From: Tritrichomonas foetus
Taxonomy: Eukaryota > Parabasalia > Tritrichomonadida > Tritrichomonadidae
Assembly (NCBI GenBank): GCA_001839685.1
Contig: MLAK01000738.1
Span: forward strand, 1-64,000
DNA length: 64,000 nucleotides
Reading direction: 5' to 3'
Shown: positions 45,646 through 55,277 of the stretch, piece by piece
How positions within the stretch are numbered: the stretch's first letter is position 1
How the letters are laid out: each line of letters starts with the position of its first letter
Made by a program: the position numbers and the translations under genes
Notes under the pieces: model-generated
Databases searched by the model: none
What the model saw: the letters and a program-made list of their open reading frames with translations, nothing else
What the model was told of the DNA's origin: nothing

Positions 45646-47925
45646 ATGATCAGAAATATCCATTTTTTTGAGCCACAACCATATATACCACCACCACTTC
45701 CACCACGCCGATTTATAGATCCAATCCAAGATGAAACAAATAATGGTCATTTTTTTGTAGGAATGAAAAAAGATTTACAAATGATTCATTCTCTTAATAA
45801 TTCCATTTTTTCCGAGTTAAATTCTCAAAATTCATTACCAAAAAGTGATATTCGCCAAGAAATCGTTGAATGCACAGACATAATATTAAATTGTGATTAT
45901 TCGTCAATTAACGCAAAAAATCTGATTTTCAAGTTGTCAAAAGTTCGAAGAGATGTCAAACTTTGCTATTCAATTCATAAAATTATTACTGAAAAAGTTC
46001 AACAATTCGCGCGAAAAATGATTTCCAACTTTTTAACAATAGAGACCGTTTACCAACTTGGTTCACAATGGAAAAATGATATCAATTGTATAAATCATCT
46101 TTCTTCATTAATGTCTCCTCTCTGTATCAAAGAAATGCGTTTAGCATATTTTGATATCATTTTTTCACAAGAAATTATTAATTTTTTCAATAAAAATTCA
46201 GAAACATTTCAAAAGATATCAAATTTCATTATAAGTGAGTTTCTGAACAATTTAAACATGGCGGATAACATTGAAAACCTTCAAAATGCTTTTCTATTCA
46301 TTTATTCAACAGGAGACTTATTTAATAACATTTTCTTGCCAAATTTTATTCACGCACAAATTGAATATTATCGTCCAATTGTTGAAGACCTTTTTTTTAA
46401 GTTTGATTATTTATCGGACTATTTTAAAGAAATTTCTAATCTAGAAAATAACATTAAAAATAGCATAACTTGTTTACACTTACCAAACTTTGCACAAAAT
46501 GATTTAATTGTTTCGTTTCATCATTTAGTTTTTGCTGAGAAACTTGATGATATTTGTAAAAGAGGTTTACGTCATTTAATTTTAGACAAAGATCATCAAA
46601 CGATCGAAAAATGCACAGAATATGCCAGGTCAACTGATACCATTTCCACATTTACCCATGAACTCTCTTTCGACTTTGAATCTGTAGCTGAAGACTGCTT
46701 TAAACATACGAGACCAATCAAATCTGTCATAGAAATCATGAAAACACTCGGATATTTAAGCAAAGTTGTATTTAATGCCGAACAAGCGAAAATGTTAAAA
46801 GATTTCTTCGATAAAGGCTTTAATTCTACACCTGAACTTGCGGCTCGACTCCTCGCTGAAGAAATCAACAATATTTTTCTTAACGATGAAGAACAACAAA
46901 ATCCAATAAGTAATATAGAAAATACCATTATAAATGATTCAATAAATCACTCCAATGAAAATAATTTTAAGGATAAGCTTGATATTTTAATTAAAATATT
47001 CCGAGTTTTGCAGTGCAAAGATGTTTTTGAAGCATATCATCATTTGCTACTATCACGAAGAATTTTAATGTTAAAATCGTCAGTGGTTCATGCAGATGAA
47101 CTTTTTGCGATTGAATTAAGAAATCAATGCGGACCTGAATATACAAAACGAATTGATTCAATTTTCGAAGATTTGCATAAATCTATTCAAATTGCACGGG
47201 AATTTGTTTGTTGCTCAAATTCTCCAAAATATTTCAAAGTCCTTGTTTTAAATCAAGCAAATTGGACACACATGAAACAGACTCCACTTGAAGTCCCTTC
47301 ATGCATAAGACAATCACTCACCCAATTTGCCCAATTTTACTGTATGAAGAATCCAAAAAAGAAAATCGGCTGGAATCATCATTTTTCACGCGTGAAACTT
47401 CAAGTCAACAATGAAACCGGAATAAAAGAAATAATTTGCAATGGAATTAGTGCGACAATTCTGTATTTGTTTAATGTGAACAAAAAATTAACTTTAAAGC
47501 AAATTTGTGAATTATGCAAAGGAAGCGAAAATGAAATCGATGAATGTGTAAAATGGTTGAAAACGAAAAAAAATGGAAAAATTATCACATTTATCAAAAA
47601 TTCAAACGAAATTGAAATAAATCAAAATCCAAAAACTGATCAACAAATCATTTCATTACCATTCATTTCAACCACGGTACCACATGCAGAATCAGAAAGA
47701 GCTAAATACCAAATTGGCACTTTTAAGGCAAACCAAATTGATGCTGCGATTATGTCTTTACTCAAAAAAGAGAAGTCAATGGATAAATATGAATTAAAGA
47801 CACAAATAAAGAGTATTATTACGTTTAGACTGGAAGATGAATTGTATGAAAAGGAACTTGAAAATCTTGCAAAGAAATGGTATTTGAAACTTGATGCTTC
47901 CGGAAGAGTGCACTACTTACCTTAA
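45646..47925 (+). CDS. Cullin, scaffold of a RING ubiquitin ligase
   Basis: A scaffold that joins a substrate adaptor to a RING protein and E2. From ATG 45646 it has 760 codons (the frame extends to 45592 only through a TTG). The N-terminal two thirds are helical cullin repeats; the cullin-homology region follows with YFKVLVLNQANWT and IGWNHHFSRVKLQVN. It ends with a winged-helix segment QIDAAIMSLLKKEKS...LKTQIK and a terminal KKWYLKLD...VHYLP. Lys707 in AAIMSLLK aligns with the NEDD8-accepting lysine of the usual IVRIMK motif, so neddylation control is likely. The cullin subtype (CUL1, 3 or 4) cannot be told by eye. An early proline-rich stretch (PPPLPPRR) is unusual. The stop codon overlaps TAAA. 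Confidence 0.92.
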   Translation: MIRNIHFFEPQPYIPPPLPPRRFIDPIQDETNNGHFFVGMKKDLQMIHSLNNSIFSELNSQNSLPKSDIRQEIVECTDIILNCDYSSINAKNLIFKLSKVRRDVKLCYSIHKIITEKVQQFARKMISNFLTIETVYQLGSQWKNDINCINHLSSLMSPLCIKEMRLAYFDIIFSQEIINFFNKNSETFQKISNFIISEFLNNLNMADNIENLQNAFLFIYSTGDLFNNIFLPNFIHAQIEYYRPIVEDLFFKFDYLSDYFKEISNLENNIKNSITCLHLPNFAQNDLIVSFHHLVFAEKLDDICKRGLRHLILDKDHQTIEKCTEYARSTDTISTFTHELSFDFESVAEDCFKHTRPIKSVIEIMKTLGYLSKVVFNAEQAKMLKDFFDKGFNSTPELAARLLAEEINNIFLNDEEQQNPISNIENTIINDSINHSNENNFKDKLDILIKIFRVLQCKDVFEAYHHLLLSRRILMLKSSVVHADELFAIELRNQCGPEYTKRIDSIFEDLHKSIQIAREFVCCSNSPKYFKVLVLNQANWTHMKQTPLEVPSCIRQSLTQFAQFYCMKNPKKKIGWNHHFSRVKLQVNNETGIKEIICNGISATILYLFNVNKKLTLKQICELCKGSENEIDECVKWLKTKKNGKIITFIKNSNEIEINQNPKTDQQIISLPFISTTVPHAESERAKYQIGTFKANQIDAAIMSLLKKEKSMDKYELKTQIKSIITFRLEDELYEKELENLAKKWYLKLDASGRVHYLP

Positions 47926-48383
47926 AGTAAATGAATGATAATGCATTTTGTTAGTAAATATTATATAAAAACCAAATCTTGACTATTTTTATGTATTTTG
48001 ATTAAAACATTCTTATATTATGGTATTATAAAAAGATATGCATGAATAAAGAAACAAAATGAATAAAGAGACAAAATGAATAAAGAAACAAGTGAATAAA
48101 GAAACAAAACAAATAAAGAAACAAATGAATAAAGAAACAAAACAAATAAAGAAACAAAATGAATAAAGAGACAAAATGAATAAAGAAACAAGTGAATAAG
48201 GAAACAAATGAATAAGGAAACAAATGAATAAAGAAACAAAACAAATAAAGAAACAAATGAATAAAGAAAAAAATGAAAAACAGCGTATAAATCAGAAACA
48301 TAGTATGTTGAAGAAGAAGATAATTAGAAAAAGTTGAGAAAATGTGTCTGAGAAGAAATTATTTAATAATGGAATTAAATTAT
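47926..48383. other. Spacer containing minisatellite
   Basis: Convergent spacer between the cullin and La genes, both ending here. About half of it is a tandem repeat (48044-48274). Confidence 0.6.
48044..48274. repeat. 16/17-bp minisatellite, 14 copies
   Basis: Tandem units of the form GAATAAAGAAACAAAAT (17 bp) or GAATAAAGAAACAAAT/GT (16 bp), 14 copies in 231 bp, with a degenerate tail. Variant order repeats: copies 1-3 match 7-9 and copies 4-5 match 12-13, showing block duplication. On the minus strand no frame has a stop, giving three long overlapping but meaningless open frames. Confidence 0.95.
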
Positions 48384-49124
48384 TTATTCAGATGTTTTTG
48401 GCTTTGAGTTTCTTCCCTTTCCACGCTTTCCTTTTGGCGTGGATTTCTGTGAGGAGTTCTCTTTATTCTTTGGTTTGAACTGTCTTTGAATTTCGAGTAA
48501 CTTATTGCCGTATTGAATTCCTTGCTCTATAACAGCTTCGGCTCCCTCAACGGTCGAGAATTCGACAATTGATGTGTCTGTGTTTACAATTTGGCCGTCA
48601 ATTTCTTTTCGAACGACATGAACAGAAACGACTTCAATTCCGTCTTCAGCATTGAAAAGTGATCTGAAAAATTCAAGCCTTTTGTCCTGCGGCACTGTTT
48701 TGCCAATGCCTGAAATTTTGAGGATCCTTTCCGAACGATGCGGATCTGAGACGAAAGGAACCTTTGAGCGGACTCCCTTTGGCTGGTTATTTTCATCGAG
48801 TGCGAGTTCGAGGTATTCTGAGTTTGTGGCAGCTTCACAAATGTCGTCGGTCGTTGTTTCTAATAATTTAATTCGTGGGCATTCAAGGATAAATTCAAAC
48901 GGAACTGATCGGTCTCCGCTCTTGTCAATCTCGTCTCGGAACTTGGCGTCCTTTTCGAGATTCATGTTGCTGAAATAATATTCGATCTGTTCACGGATTA
49001 AAGTCAACCTTGGATCGTCGTCTCCCCAATCGTCATCGTCTTCAGAGTTTGAAACACTTTCTGGGTCTTTTTGGAACCCAAAAAGATGTGCAAACATGTA
49101 GAGAAAGCCTTTCATGCTTGACAT
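48384..49124 (-). CDS. La-type RNA-binding protein
   Basis: A 246-residue protein with a La motif at about 38-120 (IREQIEYYFSNMNLEKDAKFR, then VPFEFILECPRIKLL) and an RRM at about 130-210 (ILKISGIGK as RNP2-like strand, then DTSIVEFSTVEGAEAVIE). A lysine-rich tail ends KGKRGKGRNSKPKTSE. Genuine La protects the 3' UUU-OH ends of RNA polymerase III transcripts in the nucleus. The La motif plus adjacent RRM in a small protein with a basic tail fits this better than larger La-related proteins. It is shorter than animal La because there is no second RRM. On the coding strand TAGCTATCGTTTA lies about 33-45 nt before the start. The stop codon overlaps TAAA. Confidence 0.9.
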   Translation of the reverse strand: MSSMKGFLYMFAHLFGFQKDPESVSNSEDDDDWGDDDPRLTLIREQIEYYFSNMNLEKDAKFRDEIDKSGDRSVPFEFILECPRIKLLETTTDDICEAATNSEYLELALDENNQPKGVRSKVPFVSDPHRSERILKISGIGKTVPQDKRLEFFRSLFNAEDGIEVVSVHVVRKEIDGQIVNTDTSIVEFSTVEGAEAVIEQGIQYGNKLLEIQRQFKPKNKENSSQKSTPKGKRGKGRNSKPKTSE

Positions 49125-49413
49125 GATGGAAAAAATTGGCGGGTGTTTAAATTATATAAACGATAGCTATTCTGAAATTTTATTCAATGTAAATGGTGAA
49201 ATATTGAACAGAGAAGGTAAAATATAGTTTTCTCTTTTTTGTCTTATTTACTGTGAATAAAGGAATATTAATCGATAAAATTTAGAGTACAATATTATGT
49301 TAATATTAAATGCTTTATTATGTTATCAAAAGCAAAATGTTCACTAAAATAGATGTTTTATAATTTTCAAGCTTTATATGGCCATGATTTGAATGTATGC
49401 CCAAATAATTCAT

Positions 49414-49439
49414 GAAAAAGTTTCGGTTAAAACTTTTTC
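49414..49439 (+). promoter_or_regulatory. Inverted GAAAAAGTTT pair before importin gene
   Basis: GAAAAAGTTT and its exact reverse complement separated by 6 nt, 28-53 nt before the start codon. The half-site recurs before the GFAT, HMG-box and Rab genes. Confidence 0.45.
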
Positions 49440-49451
49440 ATACAATAGAAG

Positions 49452-49458
49452 ACGTTTA
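49452..49458 (+). promoter_or_regulatory. ACGTTTA word before importin gene
   Basis: ACGTTTA, followed by AAAATG; 9 nt before the chosen start. There is also an out-of-frame ATG at 49462, 5 nt before the real start. Confidence 0.4.
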
Positions 49459-49466
49459 AAAATGAA

Positions 49467-52400
49467 ATGGAACTTCATGATTTTCAAGCCCTTCTGAATA
49501 ATACTCAAACAAATGACACTGAAATTGTTCAGCAAACTACTGAATTATATCAAAACTTGCTCAATCAAAACGTTTCTGGAATAATCATTTTACATATTCA
49601 AAATATTTTATCTTTTGCTAATCCAAATATTGTAGCATTATCTATAATTTTGCTGAAGAAAATATTTCAGCCACAAAATGCAGAATTAATCACTCAAATA
49701 AATTCTCAAGCTTTAGATTTAATTGAAGCAACTTTACCAAAATTTTTTGAAAATCCAAACTTCACACCAGTTCATTTTCAGCTTATTGAAGATATGGCAT
49801 CATTGGTTGCTACAAAAATGATATCACATCATCGAATGATGAATTTCATTCCTCATCTTGTGACAATCATTAAATTGATGAATCCAATTTTATCACCACA
49901 TGCAATTAATTGTGTTGTTCAATGTAATAATTATGCATCACTTATAGATAGCAATTTAATTTCAAGTGAAGATGTTTTTGCAATAATTGCTACTGTATTA
50001 GGTAATGACTCTCCTATAGATTTTATTTTAGCAGCTTTAAGAATGCTATTTAGCTTTTTTGTTGATTTCAATAAAACTCCACAACTTCATGAATTTTCAC
50101 CAGTTGTTTCCCAAATCTACTCAACAATAACAGAAGAATGTTTACCGATAGCTCTTTCTGATCTGTACATATTTTGCTCACATTCTTATTTATATTTCAA
50201 AGAAAGTTTACCAATTCTTATCACTTCTTTACTTTCAATAGTTACTGGAAATCATCGCATTCATGTGAAATCTATAGCTATTGATACATTTATATGTCTT
50301 GCACGCGGATTTTGCTTAGAATTTAATCCATTTTTAAATGATGTAACCGCTGCAATCATGCTTGTATCATGCTTTTTCGATGAAAGTAATATTTGTGATT
50401 CAGAAATTGAAGATCCATATTCAGATGATGCAATTTTTCATTTATCTGAAATATTTAGCAGTCGAACGATGTATCCGTTATTAGTGATAAAGATCGCAAC
50501 AGATATGATTCAAAAAGAAGAATGGCAATTCAGAAGGGCTGCAATATCTGCAATTGAAAAACTTATCATGAGTTGTGAAACTGGTCTTGATTCTTATATT
50601 AAAGAAATCGTCAATTTAATAGTACCAAGATTTGCTGATCCTAATCCAATATGCAGATGCTATGCTTATAGAGCCTTTACACAATTATGTTCGCAGTATA
50701 TTTATGACATTATAGCAGAAATTGATCAGCTTGGAGATTTGCTTCAAGATATTATTTTGGCATCGAAAAATGAAGACTTTAACCCAACAAAAATCAGTGC
50801 ATTAGAAGCATTTGAAGTTTTTTGTGACAGTTGTCCTCCAGAAACCATGAGAGCTTTTGCTGAACCATCAATTCAACAAATTCTACCAATAATTCAAAAT
50901 CAAAATTCATCTCCAAATGAACAAATCATTGTTATTTGTTGTGTAGCAAAAATTGCGAATTCTACTGAGATTAACTTTGAGCCATTTTATCAATCATCAA
51001 TTTCATGGCTTAAAACTGCATTAGGGCATATTCCTATTGGACAAGATAATTCAGTTCGAATCCAAACGATAAAGATTTTCCCATATATTGGAAAAATTGT
51101 CCCATTAAATGTTTTTCTTCAAGATGGATTGGAATTTCTTCAATATCTTTTAACATGCGAATTTTCACAAGAAGGAGATAATGAAAAATTAGCAATTTTA
51201 ACAGCATTTAGTGAGTCAGCAGAAATATTAGCAAATTATTTCCAGCCTTTCTTACCAGCTGTAATGAATTTAATATCAAGCATTATTTCATCAGAATTAG
51301 AAATAGAAAGATATTCGATATCATTTGATGTATCATCATTAACTGACAGAGTAATTGTTCCTTCACGTGAAGAGAATACAATTATTACCTATTCTAGAGC
51401 TCAATTAACTTTAATAATTCATTGTTTTGACACATTATCATCTCTTTCAGAATCGTTGCAGCAATTAGTTATACCATTCATGGTACCTATTTCCAAAATT
51501 GCTGCCAGATATATTTCATTTTCTCAACACTCTCCAATGCAATCTTCTTGCATTCATTTTCTTAGATCATTGATATCATTATATAGAAAGTTTGATTCAC
51601 AATTGTTAAACTTATATTTACCATTTATTAGGAAGACACTATATCCTACAATTACAAACGCTTTTGTTAATTCAGCATTGGTTTTATGTGAATGCATTGA
51701 TTTATTTACAGATGCTATCGAAAATGCCGAATTTGATGGAAGTATTACAGTTCTTCTTCAATTATTAATGACGCAAATGACAATTCAAAGGCAGCGTATT
51801 TTATCCAAAGGATCGCATGAAAATTCTCATGATTTGTTATTAATAGATGAATTGGAACTCTCACTTGAAAGATTTACTTGCTTTTTATTAAAGAAATTCC
51901 AAGCAAATATGATGGAAATTACACCAATATTTATGAGTATGGGAAGTGAATTGTTCAAAATGCTCTACATGACAGATGTTTTACTTCTTACACAACAAGG
52001 TGATTTACCAACACTGATTCAAATGATAAATATATCATTGAATTCTACAAGATTAAATCTAAACTATGCTTCATTTATTTCTCTATCAAGAATTATTCGA
52101 AACATTGAAAATATAGATCCTAGTATATTCCAACAAACTATAAATAGGGCTTTAGCAATGATTGAACAATATGATGAAGATGAAGATAATGCAGCACATA
52201 AAGTAATCGATTCTGCTTTGATAGCTTTATCAGCAGTTTTCAAGGCAACTTATGGAAAAATAGATTTAAGTGAAGCAATATCGAAATGGTTTGAACAAAT
52301 GCCAATTTCTACAAAAATTGACAGTTTTGATGCAAATATTGCTTATGAAACTCTTTGTTTTTTGGTTGAAACCAAAAATCCAATTGTTTTTAACTCAGAA

Positions 52401-52592
52401 TCACTAACAAAACTTTTGAAATGTTTTGGCACAGCCTTACTCAACAAATCTATTCTCGAAGAATGTCATGCCAGAGTTATAGCATTGTTAAAATCCATTT
52501 TTGCTACTACAGAATTGCATGATTTGATTCAGCAAGCAATCTGTGAACTCTCTTTGCCAGTAAGGAGAATTATAAAACATGTTATTCAATAA
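49467..52592 (+). CDS. Importin-beta family karyopherin (importin-4/5, Kap123-like)
   Basis: A 1,041-residue HEAT-repeat protein that would carry cargo through nuclear pores with Ran-GTP. The N-terminus (FQALLNNTQTNDTEIVQQTTELYQ...NPNIVALSIILLKKIF) matches the importin-beta N-terminal Ran-binding repeat, and HEAT helices continue to the end. Strong family words are WQFRRAAISAIEKLIM followed by IVNLIVPRFADPNPICRCYAYRAFTQLC, with QILP-type central repeats. Length and content are those of importin-4/5/Kap123 rather than the 860-residue importin-beta1. Cargo cannot be told. ATG 49467 gives the in-frame start; the earlier ATG at 49462 is out of frame. The stop codon overlaps TAAA. Confidence 0.9.
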   Translation: MELHDFQALLNNTQTNDTEIVQQTTELYQNLLNQNVSGIIILHIQNILSFANPNIVALSIILLKKIFQPQNAELITQINSQALDLIEATLPKFFENPNFTPVHFQLIEDMASLVATKMISHHRMMNFIPHLVTIIKLMNPILSPHAINCVVQCNNYASLIDSNLISSEDVFAIIATVLGNDSPIDFILAALRMLFSFFVDFNKTPQLHEFSPVVSQIYSTITEECLPIALSDLYIFCSHSYLYFKESLPILITSLLSIVTGNHRIHVKSIAIDTFICLARGFCLEFNPFLNDVTAAIMLVSCFFDESNICDSEIEDPYSDDAIFHLSEIFSSRTMYPLLVIKIATDMIQKEEWQFRRAAISAIEKLIMSCETGLDSYIKEIVNLIVPRFADPNPICRCYAYRAFTQLCSQYIYDIIAEIDQLGDLLQDIILASKNEDFNPTKISALEAFEVFCDSCPPETMRAFAEPSIQQILPIIQNQNSSPNEQIIVICCVAKIANSTEINFEPFYQSSISWLKTALGHIPIGQDNSVRIQTIKIFPYIGKIVPLNVFLQDGLEFLQYLLTCEFSQEGDNEKLAILTAFSESAEILANYFQPFLPAVMNLISSIISSELEIERYSISFDVSSLTDRVIVPSREENTIITYSRAQLTLIIHCFDTLSSLSESLQQLVIPFMVPISKIAARYISFSQHSPMQSSCIHFLRSLISLYRKFDSQLLNLYLPFIRKTLYPTITNAFVNSALVLCECIDLFTDAIENAEFDGSITVLLQLLMTQMTIQRQRILSKGSHENSHDLLLIDELELSLERFTCFLLKKFQANMMEITPIFMSMGSELFKMLYMTDVLLLTQQGDLPTLIQMINISLNSTRLNLNYASFISLSRIIRNIENIDPSIFQQTINRALAMIEQYDEDEDNAAHKVIDSALIALSAVFKATYGKIDLSEAISKWFEQMPISTKIDSFDANIAYETLCFLVETKNPIVFNSESLTKLLKCFGTALLNKSILEECHARVIALLKSIFATTELHDLIQQAICELSLPVRRIIKHVIQ

Positions 52593-52790
52593 AATAGATT
52601 TTATAAAGAAATTTATATTAAAATGCATTCATTCCCTCCATATATTTATATAAACCTACTTTTTTTTTCCTATTTCTATGGAAGTGAGAAACAACGAAAA
52701 GTCAAATAAAAAATTATTATTGTATCTCTATTTATTATTACAAAAGTTACGCATTATGTTTTAAATATAATTAAAACAGACATATTATAA

Positions 52791-53732
52791 TCATTTTTGG
52801 AATTGTTTTCGAAACTTAGCGATATATTTTCCAATTTCTGGATCTTTGAAGCCCCACTGTCTGTTTAGTTCTGCAGCAGATAGTGCTTTATGAACGATTT
52901 GTTCTTTCGATTTAACTAATTCCATTTCTTCATCTTCCTTAAATGTTGCTTTTTCTCTTTGTCTTCGAATTGCAGTTTGGAATGCAGCTTGAATTGGATC
53001 GTCATATAAAATACTCATATCTTCATCATAAACCTTTGATGGTGATCCTAAATCCTTTAATTTCGAGTTATTTTCATTATTATCTTCACTTTGAATTTTA
53101 TTTAAGAAATCAGGATATATTTCATCTAAATCAATTAGCATTGAATCAAACCAAAGATCATTTAAGTCATACTCAATTAATTCATTAGAATAAGCAGCGA
53201 AAAGTTCATTTTCATCTATATCTGGTCCTGGTATATGATTTGAATGAGAATCTGTGATATCTTCTTCTTCTCCTCCTTCATTTGATTCATCATCTGAATT
53301 TTCATTTTGTTTGTATTGAGCAATTTGTTGGAAATAAAAATCATTTTGTTTTTCAAAAGGTTTGGGTACCTTTAATCTATCAGATTTTAAAGATACGATA
53401 ACAATTGGCTGTTCTGATTGCTCCAAAAATTTTGACATCACTTTCTTTCTTTGTCTTTCGAATTTGTCAAAAACGGTTATTGAGGAATCTGTTTCATCTT
53501 CCTCTTCAAGTGGGTATTCAATTGGATAAATTATATTTGCTGCAAGAGGTGCTGCTGATGATAATGTTTCAAAAGTTTGTGGATAAAGATATTGCTCATA
53601 TTTTGATAATCTTGACGTGTTTGTAGATCTTCTTCCAAGAGTCGAATTTGAATTTGATCTTACTTGAGGCGGGCGAGGTATTCCTGGCAATCCTGGTGGT
53701 CGTGAAGAAATGCGATTGTCATTTTTAAACAT
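52791..53732 (-). CDS. Unknown acidic protein
   Basis: A 313-residue protein from ATG 53732; the longer frame to 53744 begins with TTG. The N-terminus is Arg, Pro and Ser rich (RPPGLPGIPRPPQVR). The middle is strongly acidic (NSDDESNEGGEEEDITDS, about 150-175). The C-terminal 65 residues are charged and helical and end KYIAKFRKQFQK. No domain is recognised, and low complexity suggests disorder with a short helical binding segment at the C-terminus. TAAACGT at 53757-53763 (ACGTTTA on the coding strand) lies 25 nt upstream. Confidence 0.78.
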   Translation of the reverse strand: MFKNDNRISSRPPGLPGIPRPPQVRSNSNSTLGRRSTNTSRLSKYEQYLYPQTFETLSSAAPLAANIIYPIEYPLEEEDETDSSITVFDKFERQRKKVMSKFLEQSEQPIVIVSLKSDRLKVPKPFEKQNDFYFQQIAQYKQNENSDDESNEGGEEEDITDSHSNHIPGPDIDENELFAAYSNELIEYDLNDLWFDSMLIDLDEIYPDFLNKIQSEDNNENNSKLKDLGSPSKVYDEDMSILYDDPIQAAFQTAIRRQREKATFKEDEEMELVKSKEQIVHKALSAAELNRQWGFKDPEIGKYIAKFRKQFQK

Positions 53733-54215
53733 TTTTAAACACAATTTTTTATTTATTAAACGTACGCCAAATTTGGTTTTGGAAAATTGAAAATAAATTT
53801 GGTCAATATTTTCAATAGAATCAACGGTTTTTCCACAATCATATAATTAAAAAGAAAGTTTTTTCACTTCATTTTTAATCGTCGTGACAACATAATATTA
53901 AAATAACTCCCAAATTCAGAAATCAAAATATTTCACCAATTTAATACAGGAAGAAGTTGAATGAGCAAATTCTGAGAATATGCATGAAAAGTTGAAAAAT
54001 GGAAGAAAACCGCTATGAAACCAAACTAAACGATCTTTCTAACATCTTTGTCATAAAGAGTCAGAAATTGAAATATATGAATGTTTTGTAGCACCCAAAA
54101 GAATAATAAACTAATTAGTATTATATCTTTCAAAACAATTTAAGTAACAACAACAAAATTTAAAAAATAACAAAAAAAAAATTTAAAAAATAACAAAATT
54201 TAAGAGTGTTAATTT
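53733..54215. other. Spacer
   Basis: 480 bp: minus-strand promoter of the acidic-protein gene on the left, and the A-rich 3' flank of the Q/N-rich gene on the right, with a run of AACAAAATTTAAAAA-type repeats near 54145-54200. Confidence 0.5.
53757..53763 (-). promoter_or_regulatory. ACGTTTA word before acidic-protein gene
   Basis: ACGTTTA on the minus strand, 25 nt before ATG 53732. It is preceded by GGCGT, like the GGCGAACGTTTA at the CCDC40-like gene. Confidence 0.4.
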
Positions 54216-55277
54216 TTACTTTTCAGTATGCTTTTGGTTTTGTTTGTCAAATTGAGTTTTCCAAGCAACTTTGAAAGATTCAACTTCCTCCTCTGGAACG
54301 TTATGCCATATTTCTTTTGATGATGTTTGATCACCCTTTATTATGCGTTCAGATTGAAACCACTTTTCACCAAGGCTTCTCTTTGTAATCATCCTGACTG
54401 TTCCATCTAATTCAGTGATTCTTTCACGGTGTTCTTCAGCAACAATATCATTTGTTTCATTTGGTATATTATTGAAAAAGTTATGCCAAAAGTGAGGATA
54501 GTGATGTCTAGCTGGTCGATTTTGATTTTGATTTTGGCAGTGATTATCATTTGATTGATTCGAATTTTGAGTATTTGAATTTTGAGAAGATTGGTGTGGC
54601 ACTTGATTCATGAAAGCATTCGAAAATAGATTTGTTATTTTTTGAGAAATATTTGGATATCTAGCAAGAATGTTCTCGATATTATATTGACTTAGTTGGG
54701 GGTAAATCTCCTTCAAGATTTCAAATATTGAACAAATATTTATTGGATTTTGTTGTTGTTCATTGCCATAATACATTGATGGATCAATTAATTGGGAAAC
54801 AATATCTTGAAGTAATGAAGAATTTTCATTATTTTCTTCATCAAATAATTGCTTTAAAACATTAAACAAAGGCTCAAAAAATTCATCATTTTGATCATCT
54901 GGTTTTGATTGTTCTTCTTTACTGGAGTTATTTGAGCTACATTGATCACATCCTCTACTATCTCCATTACATTGTGGATTGAACATTTGTCCCATCATGT
55001 TGAAAGGGAAGAAAAATGGAAAGTTTTGAAAACTATTTTGATGATGAGTGTGAGAGTTTTCTTGACTTGGAGGTGATTGGGTATTTTCAGTTTTTGGTTC
55101 TTGCTCTTTTTGACTGTCTTGCTGCTGTTGACCACATTGCTGTTGATTAGGCGTCTGTTGATTGAAAAATTGAGCAAACATTTGAACAAATGGTAAAAAT
55201 TGTTCCATCATTGGAGCAAAATCATATGGATTTTGTTGTTGTCCTTGGGAAGGATTATTATTTTGTTGTTGAGACAT
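54216..55277 (-). CDS. Gln/Asn-rich protein with possible MLF-like C-terminus
   Basis: A 353-residue protein. The first two thirds are Gln, Asn, Ser and Phe rich with long Q and N runs, prion-like in composition. The C-terminal 75 residues are different: RITELDGTVRMITKRSLGEKW, then WHNVPEEEVESFKVAWKTQF. This resembles the tail of myeloid leukemia factor (MLF) proteins, where an R-rich strand is followed by an acidic helix with FxxxW. That resemblance is weak and tentative. A TCATTTCATTATT sequence stands 14 nt before the start on the coding strand, one of the best initiator matches in the window, so expression is likely. The stop codon overlaps TAAA. If not MLF, it is an unassigned low-complexity protein. 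Confidence 0.8.
   Translation of the reverse strand: MSQQQNNNPSQGQQQNPYDFAPMMEQFLPFVQMFAQFFNQQTPNQQQCGQQQQDSQKEQEPKTENTQSPPSQENSHTHHQNSFQNFPFFFPFNMMGQMFNPQCNGDSRGCDQCSSNNSSKEEQSKPDDQNDEFFEPLFNVLKQLFDEENNENSSLLQDIVSQLIDPSMYYGNEQQQNPINICSIFEILKEIYPQLSQYNIENILARYPNISQKITNLFSNAFMNQVPHQSSQNSNTQNSNQSNDNHCQNQNQNRPARHHYPHFWHNFFNNIPNETNDIVAEEHRERITELDGTVRMITKRSLGEKWFQSERIIKGDQTSSKEIWHNVPEEEVESFKVAWKTQFDKQNQKHTEK

Larger units (their letters stand above)
49125..49466. promoter_or_regulatory. Divergent promoter region of La and importin genes
   Basis: 340 bp with an inverted pair GAAAAAGTTT (49414-49423) and AAACTTTTTC (49430-49439), an ACGTTTA at 49452-49458 close to the importin ATG, and TAAACGATAGCTA (49157-49169) for La. 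Confidence 0.5.

Noticed and set aside
48013..48301. Three overlapping minus-strand open frames rich in Phe, Leu and Ser
   Set aside because: They are a by-product of the 16/17-bp minisatellite, which has no stop in any minus frame. The encoded peptides only echo the repeat.
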